The position numbers and the translations under genes were made by a program. The notes beneath the pieces were generated by a model. It was not told where the DNA came from. It ran no database searches and was given only the letters and a program-made list of their open reading frames with translations. From assembly GCF_001653475.1 (NCBI RefSeq), contig NZ_CP011487.1:186001-250000 (forward strand): DNA of 64,000 nt, read 5' to 3'. Below, piece by piece: positions 1 to 8,195 of the stretch (its first letter is position 1; each line of letters begins with the position of its first letter). This DNA comes from Helicobacter pylori. GTDB taxonomy: Bacteria; Campylobacterota; Campylobacteria; Campylobacterales; Helicobacteraceae.

Positions 1-349
1 TGAAGTGTTTGCGCGTAATGATGGGGATTTTGGGTTTTTAGACGCATGGGGGGATCAATGGTTGTTTTATAACGATTGTGAGCCTTTTGAACTTTGGCAA
101 TACGATGGTGTGGGTATTGAAATTTTAAAGCTTAAAGATAAACACCATATTAAGGATAAAGAACTCGTGCAATGGCACTTCCCTTTAGCTAAAAAGAGGC
201 GAAACGCTCTTGTTTATAATGATTTAATCCCTTTAAAAGATTTTAAAAAGCACCATGCCGATTTGATAGGCACAAGAATTGAAGAAAACATGCTAGATGA
301 AAAGAGAATTTTAGAGATGTATCAAAAATTCAATTTAGCGAAAGAATAG
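1..349 (+). CDS. C-terminal end of a glycosyltransferase-like protein (HP0217 type), truncated by the window
   Basis: The open frame runs in from the left edge (codons from base 2) to a TAG stop at 349, so about 115 C-terminal residues are visible and no start can be assigned. By position and sequence it matches the protein that precedes the PEBP gene in H. pylori, which databases commonly call a beta-1,4-N-acetylgalactosaminyltransferase (CgtA-like). I recognise it by gene order more than by motif; the visible part is aromatic-rich at its start and charged towards its end, with no diagnostic glycosyltransferase signature. It is convergent with the next gene, with 15 bp between the stops. The enzymatic role is inference. 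Confidence 0.6.
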   Translation, partial: EVFARNDGDFGFLDAWGDQWLFYNDCEPFELWQYDGVGIEILKLKDKHHIKDKELVQWHFPLAKKRRNALVYNDLIPLKDFKKHHADLIGTRIEENMLDEKRILEMYQKFNLAKE

Positions 350-364
350 CTACAAGCATGTAGC

Positions 365-916
365 CTATTTCCTCACAAACTGCTTGTATAAAAATTCCTT
401 TCTCCCTATGGCGATGATATGGTTGCGCATTTTGTCATGCAAATCGCCTAAGAAAAAAGGGGCTTTTAAGGCGAGTTTAGGAATGTCTAGGGCATACACT
501 TGAATGAGATAATGGTGATCACCATTAGGGGGCATGGGACCGATATAGACGCTGTTATTGAGATTGGAGCGTTGTTTTTCATTTTCATTGAGAGAAGAAC
601 GGATAAAGCCTTGAGTGAGCGAATTGACCCCTTGAACAATCCTTTTATCCATCATGGAAGCGTTTTCTTCTAAAACATTATAAGGAATATTGCCCACTAC
701 CCAATGGACAAACGACATGCCGCACACTTTTTGAGCGTCATGATCGATGAGTTCTAATGCATAGCTTTGAGCGCCTTCTACTTTTTGCCATGAGATTTTA
801 GGCGAATAAGTGGGTAAGCCGTTTGGGTTGAGAAACCCTCTAGGAGCGTTACCGCCAAATTTAGCGTCCAAATACCCTTGCGAATCGGTTTGAATCACCA
901 CTTCAAAAGTTTTCAT
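365..916 (-). CDS. YbhB/YbcL-family PEBP (phosphatidylethanolamine-binding-protein-like)
   Basis: A 183-residue protein with both PEBP signatures: the ligand-pocket block around DHDA...FVHWVVGNIP (about residues 58-77) and the second block YIGPMPPNGDHHYLIQVYALD (about 125-145). Bacterial family members are small cytoplasmic or periplasmic proteins of unclear ligand; no signal peptide is visible here, so a cytoplasmic site is likely. Length is normal for the family. The ATG start is followed upstream by an AT-rich intergenic region shared with the divergent gene at 1044, which contains a palindrome. Corresponds to HP0218. Family assignment is secure; function is not known. Confidence 0.9.
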   Translation of the reverse strand: MKTFEVVIQTDSQGYLDAKFGGNAPRGFLNPNGLPTYSPKISWQKVEGAQSYALELIDHDAQKVCGMSFVHWVVGNIPYNVLEENASMMDKRIVQGVNSLTQGFIRSSLNENEKQRSNLNNSVYIGPMPPNGDHHYLIQVYALDIPKLALKAPFFLGDLHDKMRNHIIAIGRKEFLYKQFVRK

Positions 917-1007
917 TTTAAGCCTTTTTTCTTTGGAATCATTTTGCGTATTCTTATTGTAGCATGATTATAAAAATACATCTTGATTTGGAGCATGATA
1001 TTAGAAT

Positions 1008-1024
1008 AATCATTTTTAATGATT
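1008..1024. promoter_or_regulatory. AT-rich perfect palindrome, possible operator
   Basis: AATCATT-TTT-AATGATT is a perfect 7-bp inverted repeat in the divergent intergenic region between the PEBP gene and the gene at 1044. Its composition resembles Fur-type boxes, but the match to a consensus is only by eye. It could also be chance in AT-rich DNA. Confidence 0.35.
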
Positions 1025-1043
1025 AAATAGCTATTTATTTTTA

Positions 1044-1523
1044 GTGGTTAGTATTGAACGCATGGAAAGTAAAATAAATCGTTTGAGCGCCAAGATAGAC
1101 GCACTATTGGAACAGCAAAAAAGAGTGATTTCTTTACTAGAAACTTATTTGAGCGTTTATCCCGCCCAAGAGGTTTCAAATAAGTTTTTTAAAGGCGTTA
1201 GTCAAGGGATGGAGTTAGCCCCAGAAATCGCGCAAGGAGATGAAGAAAAACGCCTTTATGTGTTGCAATATTTAAGCCATGTGGATATTACTAAAAACAA
1301 GCAAGACTCCCAACTCAAAAAAGATTGTTTGGAATTTATCCAAAGGTTTAATGTCCCAAAGCCCATTATAGTTACCGCTCTTTATAACCTTAGGGGCATT
1401 AAGCCCACTAAAAAAGAAGTGGCGAAACAATTGCAAAAACTCTATGTGTGGGAGAAGCGTTACCAACAAGGGGGGATAGACGCTTTAAAAGACAGGCGTG
1501 GGAGACCCCTTAAAAAACCTTAA
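1044..1523 (+). CDS. small protein with coiled coil and transposase-like helix-turn-helix (HP0219)
   Basis: A 159-residue protein. The N-terminal 30-45 residues (ERMESKINRLSAKIDALLEQQ region) are heptad-like and probably coiled coil. The C-terminal 40 residues read VAKQLQ...VWEKRYQQGGIDALKDRRGRP, a pattern I recognise from the N-terminal homeodomain-like helix-turn-helix of IS630/IS3-type transposases, but no catalytic DDE domain follows; the gene ends at two prolines. The start is uncertain: GTG at 1044 or ATG at 1062, neither with a good Shine-Dalgarno. It may be a domesticated or fragmentary DNA-binding protein. Function unknown. Confidence 0.65.
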   Translation: MVSIERMESKINRLSAKIDALLEQQKRVISLLETYLSVYPAQEVSNKFFKGVSQGMELAPEIAQGDEEKRLYVLQYLSHVDITKNKQDSQLKKDCLEFIQRFNVPKPIIVTALYNLRGIKPTKKEVAKQLQKLYVWEKRYQQGGIDALKDRRGRPLKKP

Positions 1524-1659
1524 GCGGGTTGGTAGCGGTTGTTGTTAGTTTTTGATAGGAGGCTATTCGCATTTCTCAATATGTTTTTAAAAATTCATCT
1601 TATTTTAAGTTAAAATTAAGAAAATATCTTGTATTTAATCATAATTTAGACCTAGATAA

Positions 1660-2859
<1,200 letters not shown>

Positions 2860-2880
2860 AATATTAATAAAGGAATCAAA

Positions 2881-3861
2881 ATGGCAAAACATGATTTAGT
2901 GGGATCAGTCCTTTGGGACGCGTATTCTAAAGAAGTTCAAAGGCGCATGGATAACCCTACGCATTTAGGGGTCATCACAGAAGAGCAGGCTAAAGCCAAA
3001 AACGCTAAGCTCATTGTGGCGGATTATGGCGCAGAAGCATGCGGGGATGCGGTGAGGTTGTATTGGCTTGTAGATGAAAGCACGGATACTATTATGGACG
3101 CGAAGTTTAAAAGCTTTGGTTGCGGAACGGCGATCGCAAGCTCAGATATGATGGTAGAGTTGTGTTTGAATAAAAGAGTCCAAGATGCGGTAAAAATCAC
3201 GAATTTGGATGTGGAAAGAGGCTTAAGAGACGACCCGGACACGCCGGCTGTTCCTGGGCAAAAAATGCACTGCTCCGTGATGGCGTATGATGTGATCAAA
3301 AAAGCGGCCGGCATGTATTTAGGGAAAAACGCCGAAGATTTTGAAGAAGAAATCATCGTGTGTGAGTGCGCTAGGGTGAGTTTAGGCACGATTAAAGAAG
3401 TGATCAGGCTCAATGATTTAAAAAGCGTTGAAGAAATCACTAACTACACCAAAGCCGGCGCTTTTTGTAAAAGTTGTGTGAGACCAGGAGGGCATGAAAA
3501 AAGGGATTATTACCTGGTGGATATTCTTAAAGAAGTGCGCGAAGAAATGGAAGCTGAAAAACTTAAAGCCACCGCTAACAAATCCCAAAGCGGGGAATTG
3601 GCTTTCAGGGAAATGACTATGGTTCAAAAGATTAAAGCCGTGGATAAAGTCATTGATGAAAATATCCGCGCGATGCTTATGATGGACGGAGGGGATTTAG
3701 AGATTTTAGACATTAAAGAAAGCGATGATTACATTGATGTGTATATCCGCTACATGGGGGCATGCGATGGGTGCATGAGCGCGACTACCGGGACTTTATT
3801 TGCCATTGAAAACGCCTTACAGGAATTATTGGATCGCAGTATCAGGGTGTTACCGATTTGA
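2881..3861 (+). CDS. nifU: Fe-S scaffold NifU (IscU-Fdx-Nfu modular)
   Basis: A 326-residue modular scaffold. The N-terminal IscU-like domain carries three cluster cysteines (EACGDAV, SFGCGTA, MHCSVMA). The central BFD-like segment has CECARVSLGT followed by FCKSCVRPGG, the CxC...CxxC permanent [2Fe-2S] site. The C-terminal Nfu domain contains MGACDGCMS with the CxxC motif. This is the full NifU architecture, not IscU alone. ATG start with AAAGGA 8 bp upstream. It partners with NifS just upstream in cluster assembly. No other nif genes are nearby, consistent with a housekeeping rather than nitrogen-fixation role. Confidence 0.96.
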   Translation: MAKHDLVGSVLWDAYSKEVQRRMDNPTHLGVITEEQAKAKNAKLIVADYGAEACGDAVRLYWLVDESTDTIMDAKFKSFGCGTAIASSDMMVELCLNKRVQDAVKITNLDVERGLRDDPDTPAVPGQKMHCSVMAYDVIKKAAGMYLGKNAEDFEEEIIVCECARVSLGTIKEVIRLNDLKSVEEITNYTKAGAFCKSCVRPGGHEKRDYYLVDILKEVREEMEAEKLKATANKSQSGELAFREMTMVQKIKAVDKVIDENIRAMLMMDGGDLEILDIKESDDYIDVYIRYMGACDGCMSATTGTLFAIENALQELLDRSIRVLPI

Positions 3862-3904
3862 TTTGTTTTGAACTTTTTAGGGGGTGAAGGCCTTTTTTAA
3901 GCGA

Positions 3905-3941
3905 AGCGCTAATCAACTCAGAATGAGGAATGATTAGCGCT
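3905..3941. repeat. perfect 11-bp inverted repeat downstream of nifU
   Basis: AGCGCTAATCA (3905-3915) pairs perfectly with TGATTAGCGCT (3931-3941), and the 15-nt spacer itself contains CTCA-GAA-TGAG, giving a long interrupted hairpin. No U-run follows on either strand, so it is not a classical intrinsic terminator. It sits about 30-70 bp upstream of the -10 box of the ribbon-helix-helix gene. It could be a Rho-assisted terminator, an mRNA-stabilising end for nifSU, or an operator. Confidence 0.6.
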
Positions 3942-3972
3942 TACAGCATTATTCGTTAATACGCTACTTTTA

Positions 3973-3981
3973 TGCTAATAT
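3973..3981 (+). promoter_or_regulatory. extended -10 promoter of the ribbon-helix-helix gene
   Basis: TGcTAATAT is an extended -10 element; transcription would begin near 3988, giving a leader of about 35 nt before the ATG at 4023, with GAAGGAA as ribosome-binding site. Confidence 0.45.
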
Positions 3982-4022
3982 GTTATTTTGAAGCGATTTG
4001 CGATGATGATTGAAGGAACTTG

Positions 4023-4256
4023 ATGGAAACGACAGAAAACACGGATGAAACTCGCTTAAGGGGCACTAAAAACAAACTAGGACGCAAACCAAAAGCAGAC
4101 GCTAATAAAAAAACTTGCGCTGTAAGCTTGTACTTTTCTGATGAGCAATACCAAAAACTAGAGAAAATGGCTAACGAAGAAGAAGAAAGCGTGGGATCTT
4201 ATATCAAACGCTATATTTTGAAGGCTTTAAGAAAAATAGAGCAAAATGGTGCTTGA
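4023..4256 (+). CDS. ribbon-helix-helix DNA-binding protein (HP0222 type)
   Basis: A 77-residue basic protein. The N-terminal 30 residues are charged and probably disordered (KNKLGRKPKADANKK); the rest reads CAVSLYFSDEQYQKLEKMANEEEESVGSYIKRYILKAL, the beta-strand plus two-helix pattern of Arc/MetJ ribbon-helix-helix repressors. I recall that a structure of this H. pylori protein (HP0222) was solved and that it is acid-responsive, but its targets cannot be read from the sequence. Start is ATG 4023, with GAAGGAA at 4012-4018; the adjacent TTG 4020 is an alternative. It is monocistronic, with its own extended -10 upstream. Confidence 0.85.
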   Translation: METTENTDETRLRGTKNKLGRKPKADANKKTCAVSLYFSDEQYQKLEKMANEEEESVGSYIKRYILKALRKIEQNGA

Positions 4257-4367
4257 TAATTTTTTAACTTGTTTTTAGTTTAGCTCCACGAGTTTTGCTA
4301 TAGAACAAAACTAAAACCCCATTTTTATCTGGCCTTTAGCTGTGTGGTTTTAAAAAAGAGAGATATT

Positions 4368-5714
4368 TTGGCTAAAAAAACTTCTTTATTTGAGTGTCAG
4401 CATTGCGGTTTTACAAGCCCTAAGTGGCTGGGCAAGTGCGTTCAATGCAACGCATGGGAGAGTTTTATAGAATTGAACCAAACCCAAAAGGAAGTTTTAA
4501 ACACGCTTAAAAATCCTCTCCCAAAAGCGCAAAAAAGCGTTTCTATCGCTGAAATTGAGCATGAAGAAGTGCTCAAATTTTCTTCCACTCAAAGCGAATT
4601 GGATATTGTTTTGGGTGGGGGGATTGTTAAAGGGGGGTTGTATTTAGTGGGGGGGAGTCCTGGGGTGGGGAAATCCACTCTGCTTTTAAAAGTGGCGTCT
4701 GGCTTAGCCAAAAACCAGCAAAAGGTTTTGTATGTGAGCGGGGAAGAGAGCTTGAGCCAGATTAAAATGCGCGCTACTAGATTGGATTACATAGAAAAAG
4801 AATTGTATTTGCTCAATGAAATCAATTGGCCTGTGATTAAGGCTAATATTGAAAGCGAAAATTATTTTGCTTGCGTGATTGATTCCATTCAAACGCTTTA
4901 TTCGCCAGAGATTTCTTCAGCGCCAGGCTCTATTTCGCAAGTGCGAGAGATCACTTTTGAGCTCATGCGTTTGGCAAAAACAAGAAATATTGCTGTTTTT
5001 ATCATCGGTCATATCACTAAAGAAGGGAGCATCGCAGGGCCTAGAGTGCTAGAACATATGGTAGATAGCGTGCTGTATTTTGAAGGCGATCCCAGTAGAG
5101 AATTAAGGATTTTAAGGAGTTTTAAAAACCGCTTTGGCCCCACGAGTGAAATTGGCTTGTTTGAGATGAAAGAGCAGGGTTTGGTGAGTGCTAAAGAAGC
5201 TTCAAGCTTGTTTTTTTCTAAAGAAGAGCCTATGGAGGGGAGCGCGATTACCATCACTTTAGAAGGCTCAAGGGCGTTGATTTTAGAAATCCAGGCGTTG
5301 GTGAGCGAGTGCAGTTTTGGAGCGCCCAAACGATTAGCGAACGGGTTTGACACCAACCGCCTTAACATGCTCATCGCTTTATTAGAAAAAAAGCTAGAAA
5401 TCCCCTTAAACCGCCATGATGTGTTTATCAATGTGAGTGGAGGCATTAAGATTAGCGAGCCGGCTTGCGATTTAGCGGTCATTGCCAGTATTCTTTCAAG
5501 CTTTAAAAACAGAAAAATTGACAATAAAACGGCGTTTTTGGGCGAAGTGAGTTTGAATGGCAGGATTTTAGAAGCCCCTAATTTGAACGCCAGATTGAAA
5601 GAAATGGAAAATTACGGCTTTTTAAAAGCCATTTTGCCTAAAAAACCCAATCAAAAAACCTCCATCAAATGCTATGAAGCCAATGTTGTGGGTAAGATTG
5701 TTGAATGGATGTGA
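4368..5714 (+). CDS. radA: DNA repair/recombination protein RadA (Sms)
   Basis: A 448-residue RadA. An N-terminal C4 zinc finger (CQHCGFTSPKWLGKCVQC) is followed by a RecA-like ATPase core with Walker A GGSPGVGKST (about residues 93-102), the RadA-specific KNRFG motif, and a C-terminal Lon-protease-like domain ending in GKIVEWM. RadA is a branch-migration helicase working with RecA in recombination and transformation. I chose the TTG at 4368 over the longer upstream frame because the protein then begins MAKKTSLFECQHCGF as in the family and AGAGAG precedes it; the longer frame has no ribosome-binding site. Confidence 0.95.
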   Translation: MAKKTSLFECQHCGFTSPKWLGKCVQCNAWESFIELNQTQKEVLNTLKNPLPKAQKSVSIAEIEHEEVLKFSSTQSELDIVLGGGIVKGGLYLVGGSPGVGKSTLLLKVASGLAKNQQKVLYVSGEESLSQIKMRATRLDYIEKELYLLNEINWPVIKANIESENYFACVIDSIQTLYSPEISSAPGSISQVREITFELMRLAKTRNIAVFIIGHITKEGSIAGPRVLEHMVDSVLYFEGDPSRELRILRSFKNRFGPTSEIGLFEMKEQGLVSAKEASSLFFSKEEPMEGSAITITLEGSRALILEIQALVSECSFGAPKRLANGFDTNRLNMLIALLEKKLEIPLNRHDVFINVSGGIKISEPACDLAVIASILSSFKNRKIDNKTAFLGEVSLNGRILEAPNLNARLKEMENYGFLKAILPKKPNQKTSIKCYEANVVGKIVEWM

Positions 5715-5795
5715 TTTTAACTTTTGTTACCTAATAGGACAGAACCTTATTAAAATTTAAACTCAATTTAAAGATCAACTACCATTTTTTTTAGT

Positions 5796-5801
5796 TATAA
5801 T
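5796..5801 (+). promoter_or_regulatory. -10 box of msrAB
   Basis: A perfect TATAAT follows a T-rich stretch (TTTTTTTTAG) in the short intergenic region. A start near 5808 gives a leader of about 30 nt before ATG 5838. Confidence 0.6.
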
Positions 5802-5837
5802 AGCGGACACCATTAAAATTAAAAAAAGGGTTATTCA

Positions 5838-6917
5838 ATGAAAGTATTATCTTACTTGAAAAAATTTTATTTTTTTTTACTAATAGGAGCAATTATGCAA
5901 GCGAATGAAAACATGGGGGTTAAACACCAAAAAACCGATGAAAGAGTGATTTATTTGGCTGGGGGGTGCTTTTGGGGGCTAGAGGCGTATATGGAGAGGA
6001 TTTATGGCGTCATAGACGCAAGCTCTGGTTACGCTAACGGCAAGACTTCAAGCACGAATTATGAAAATTTGCATGAGAGCGATCATGCTGAAAGCGTGAA
6101 AGTCATTTATGATCCTAAAAAAATCAGTTTGGACAAGTTGTTGCGTTATTATTTTAAGGTGATTGATCCGGTGAGCGTGAATAAGCAGGGTAATGATGTG
6201 GGCAGGCAGTATCGCACAGGGATTTATTATGTCAATAGCGCGGATAAAGAAGTGATAGATCACGCCTTAAAAGCGTTGCAGAAAGAAGTGAAAGGCAAGA
6301 TCGCTATTGAGGTAGAGCCTTTAAAAAATTATGTGAGGGCTGAAGAATACCACCAGGACTATTTGAAAAAACACCCTGGTGGCTATTGCCATATTGATTT
6401 GAAAAAGGCGGATGAAGTGATTGTGGATGACGATAAATACGCCAAACCAAGCGATGAAGTTTTAAAGAAAAAACTCACCAAACTCCAGTATGAAGTGACT
6501 CAAAACAAACACACTGAGAAACCCTTTGAAAATGAGTATTACAACAAAGAAGAAGAGGGCATTTATGTGGATATTACCACCGGCGAGCCGTTATTTTCTT
6601 CAGCGGATAAATACGACTCCGGTTGCGGGTGGCCAAGCTTTTCTAAGCCTATCAATAAGGATGTGGTGAAATACGAAGACGATGAGAGCCTTAATAGGAA
6701 ACGCATTGAAGTGTTGAGCCGTATTGGTAAGGCGCATTTAGGGCATGTGTTTAACGATGGGCCTAAAGAATTGGGGGGCTTAAGGTATTGCATTAATAGC
6801 GCGGCTTTAAGGTTTATTCCCTTAAAAGACATGGAAAAAGAGGGCTATGGCGAGTTTATCCCTTATATCAAAAAGGGTGAATTGAAAAAATACATCCAAG
6901 ATAAAAAAACGCATTAA
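5838..6917 (+). CDS. msrAB: bifunctional peptide methionine sulfoxide reductase MsrA-MsrB
   Basis: A 359-residue fusion that reduces both epimers of methionine sulfoxide. The MsrA domain (about 36-190) has the catalytic GCFWG motif (Cys44); the MsrB domain (about 210-335) has CGWPSF and the catalytic RYCINSA cysteine. Residues 1-19 form a short hydrophobic export or anchor segment ([11 protein letters not shown]) encoded partly by a T8 tract. Two in-frame starts each have a ribosome-binding site: ATG 5838 behind AAGGG, and ATG 5895 behind a perfect AGGAG at 5885-5889, which would give a soluble form lacking the hydrophobic segment. It protects against host oxidants. Corresponds to HP0224. Confidence 0.95.
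   Translation: MKVLSYLKKFYFFLLIGAIMQANENMGVKHQKTDERVIYLAGGCFWGLEAYMERIYGVIDASSGYANGKTSSTNYENLHESDHAESVKVIYDPKKISLDKLLRYYFKVIDPVSVNKQGNDVGRQYRTGIYYVNSADKEVIDHALKALQKEVKGKIAIEVEPLKNYVRAEEYHQDYLKKHPGGYCHIDLKKADEVIVDDDKYAKPSDEVLKKKLTKLQYEVTQNKHTEKPFENEYYNKEEEGIYVDITTGEPLFSSADKYDSGCGWPSFSKPINKDVVKYEDDESLNRKRIEVLSRIGKAHLGHVFNDGPKELGGLRYCINSAALRFIPLKDMEKEGYGEFIPYIKKGELKKYIQDKKTH
5871..5878 (+). repeat. T8 homopolymer in the 5' end of msrAB
   Basis: Eight consecutive T lie inside the codons for the hydrophobic N-terminus, between the two candidate starts. Slippage here would kill the long form but leave translation from ATG 5895 intact. Confidence 0.7.
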
Positions 6918-7147
6918 GGGGTAATGACTAAGCCTCCTAATGGGGGTAAAATGGGGGGGGTTAAAGCGTTATCTTAAAAACGCTAAAAACCGCTTCACTG
7001 ATTTATTTTTAACTATTCTTATTCAAAAAACAACCCCTATAAAATAGTTTTTATTTTTTAAAAGAAATTTTAAAAAATGGATGTTTTGGCTCTGTTTTTA
7101 TTAAATAAGGATCATTAAAACTTTTTTAAAAATGCCCTTGAGCGTTT
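6918..7147. other. convergent intergenic region with G8 tract and TATAAAAT box
   Basis: 230 bp between the convergent stops of msrAB and the TauE-type gene. It holds a G8 tract (6953-6960) and a plus-strand TATAAAAT (7038-7045) that faces no plus-strand gene. No coding frame or clear terminator is visible. Confidence 0.5.
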
Positions 7148-7981
7148 TTACCCCATAATGAGCTTGTGTAAAGTCGCTAAAATGCTTAAAGCATAAATGA
7201 GGAGCAACAGGATTTTATGCACCTTTTCATTAGCCAAAGCAATGAGCTTAATGCCAATGCCCACCCCTAAAAACGCTCCAATACCGGTAATCACCCCCGC
7301 TTGAACGCTTATATTATCAAGAACCCTCCCATTATAAAGAGAGATAACCCCAGATAAAGAAGCGAACACCACAAAAAATAGCCCCAAAGGTACGATTTTT
7401 TTAGAATCGTATTTCAAAAAATAGCCCAAAAACGGCACCATTAAAATCCCCCCACCCATGCCTAGCGGGATAGAAAAAATGCCGGTAACAAAACCGGCGA
7501 GCATTAAAACCCCATGCGTTCTATCCATAGACACAAAAGGGAGCGAGCGCTTTTTTTCCGGCGTTTTGTTATTCGCATGCAAATCAAAATGCATTTCTTC
7601 AAAATGTTCTGGTTTCTTGTTGTTAGAAAAAGCGTATTTGATAAAGGTGTAGCACACCACCACCACAAACACCGCCATTAAAATCTTATCGTCAATGATC
7701 TTTAAGATAAAGCTCCCTAAAATCGCCCCCATTAGCCCTCCAAACGCAGCAAATGAGCCTTCTCTCAAATCCAATAAGCCCTTTTTGTAATTGATGATAG
7801 AGCCGACCACTGAAGAAAAAAGCATTTGCATGAGCGAAATACCCACCGCATGGCTATAGCTAAAATGGGCAAAAATCGCGCTAGGGACGACAATCTCCCC
7901 CCCACCAATACCAAAAAACCCAGCGGTAATGCCGGTGAATAGCCCCACAAGAGCCAAAATAAACGCTGTTGATTCTTCCAT
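7148..7981 (-). CDS. TauE/SafE-family sulfite or sulfonate exporter-like membrane protein
   Basis: A 277-residue integral membrane protein with about eight hydrophobic segments in two halves, each starting with a glycine-rich GxGGGxxxVP motif (FFGIGGGEIVVPSA near residue 22 and IPLGMGGGILMVPFL near 173), the inverted-repeat signature of the TauE/SafE (DUF81) family. Between the halves lies a hydrophilic loop (about residues 120-155). Family members move sulfite, sulfonates or organic anions; the substrate here cannot be read. ATG start behind GGGAG. It lies downstream of hopM on the same strand but 214 bp away. Corresponds to HP0225/HP0226. Confidence 0.88.
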   Translation of the reverse strand: MEESTAFILALVGLFTGITAGFFGIGGGEIVVPSAIFAHFSYSHAVGISLMQMLFSSVVGSIINYKKGLLDLREGSFAAFGGLMGAILGSFILKIIDDKILMAVFVVVVCYTFIKYAFSNNKKPEHFEEMHFDLHANNKTPEKKRSLPFVSMDRTHGVLMLAGFVTGIFSIPLGMGGGILMVPFLGYFLKYDSKKIVPLGLFFVVFASLSGVISLYNGRVLDNISVQAGVITGIGAFLGVGIGIKLIALANEKVHKILLLLIYALSILATLHKLIMG

Positions 7982-8096
7982 AAAAAACTCCCTAAATTCT
8001 AAATTATTACTTTATCAAAAAAAAGTGATAATCTTTAAAAAATCTTTCTTTAATGATTGCAAAAATAGGGTTTTGATTGCTTTAATTTCATAGCTT

Positions 8097-8129
8097 GAGA
8101 GTGCTTTATAAGAGATTATTAAAGCTCTC
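8097..8129. repeat. imperfect hairpin downstream of hopM
   Basis: GAGA-gt-GCTTTA (8097-8108) pairs with TAAAGC-TCTC (8120-8129) with a two-base bulge. It lies between the hopM stop and the TauE-type gene, both on the minus strand. No U-run follows on the minus strand, so a terminator role is only possible. Confidence 0.3.
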
Positions 8130-8195
8130 TTTATTATTTAATTTTAAAAATGCCTTTAAGCGTTTTTGAACAAGCCCCCTTTTTTAAAGAGGGTT

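Noticed and set aside
5009..5524. Antisense open frame (171 codons) opposite radA
   Set aside because: The sense frame has clear RadA motifs and the antisense product is Ser/Leu/Lys-rich without any motif.
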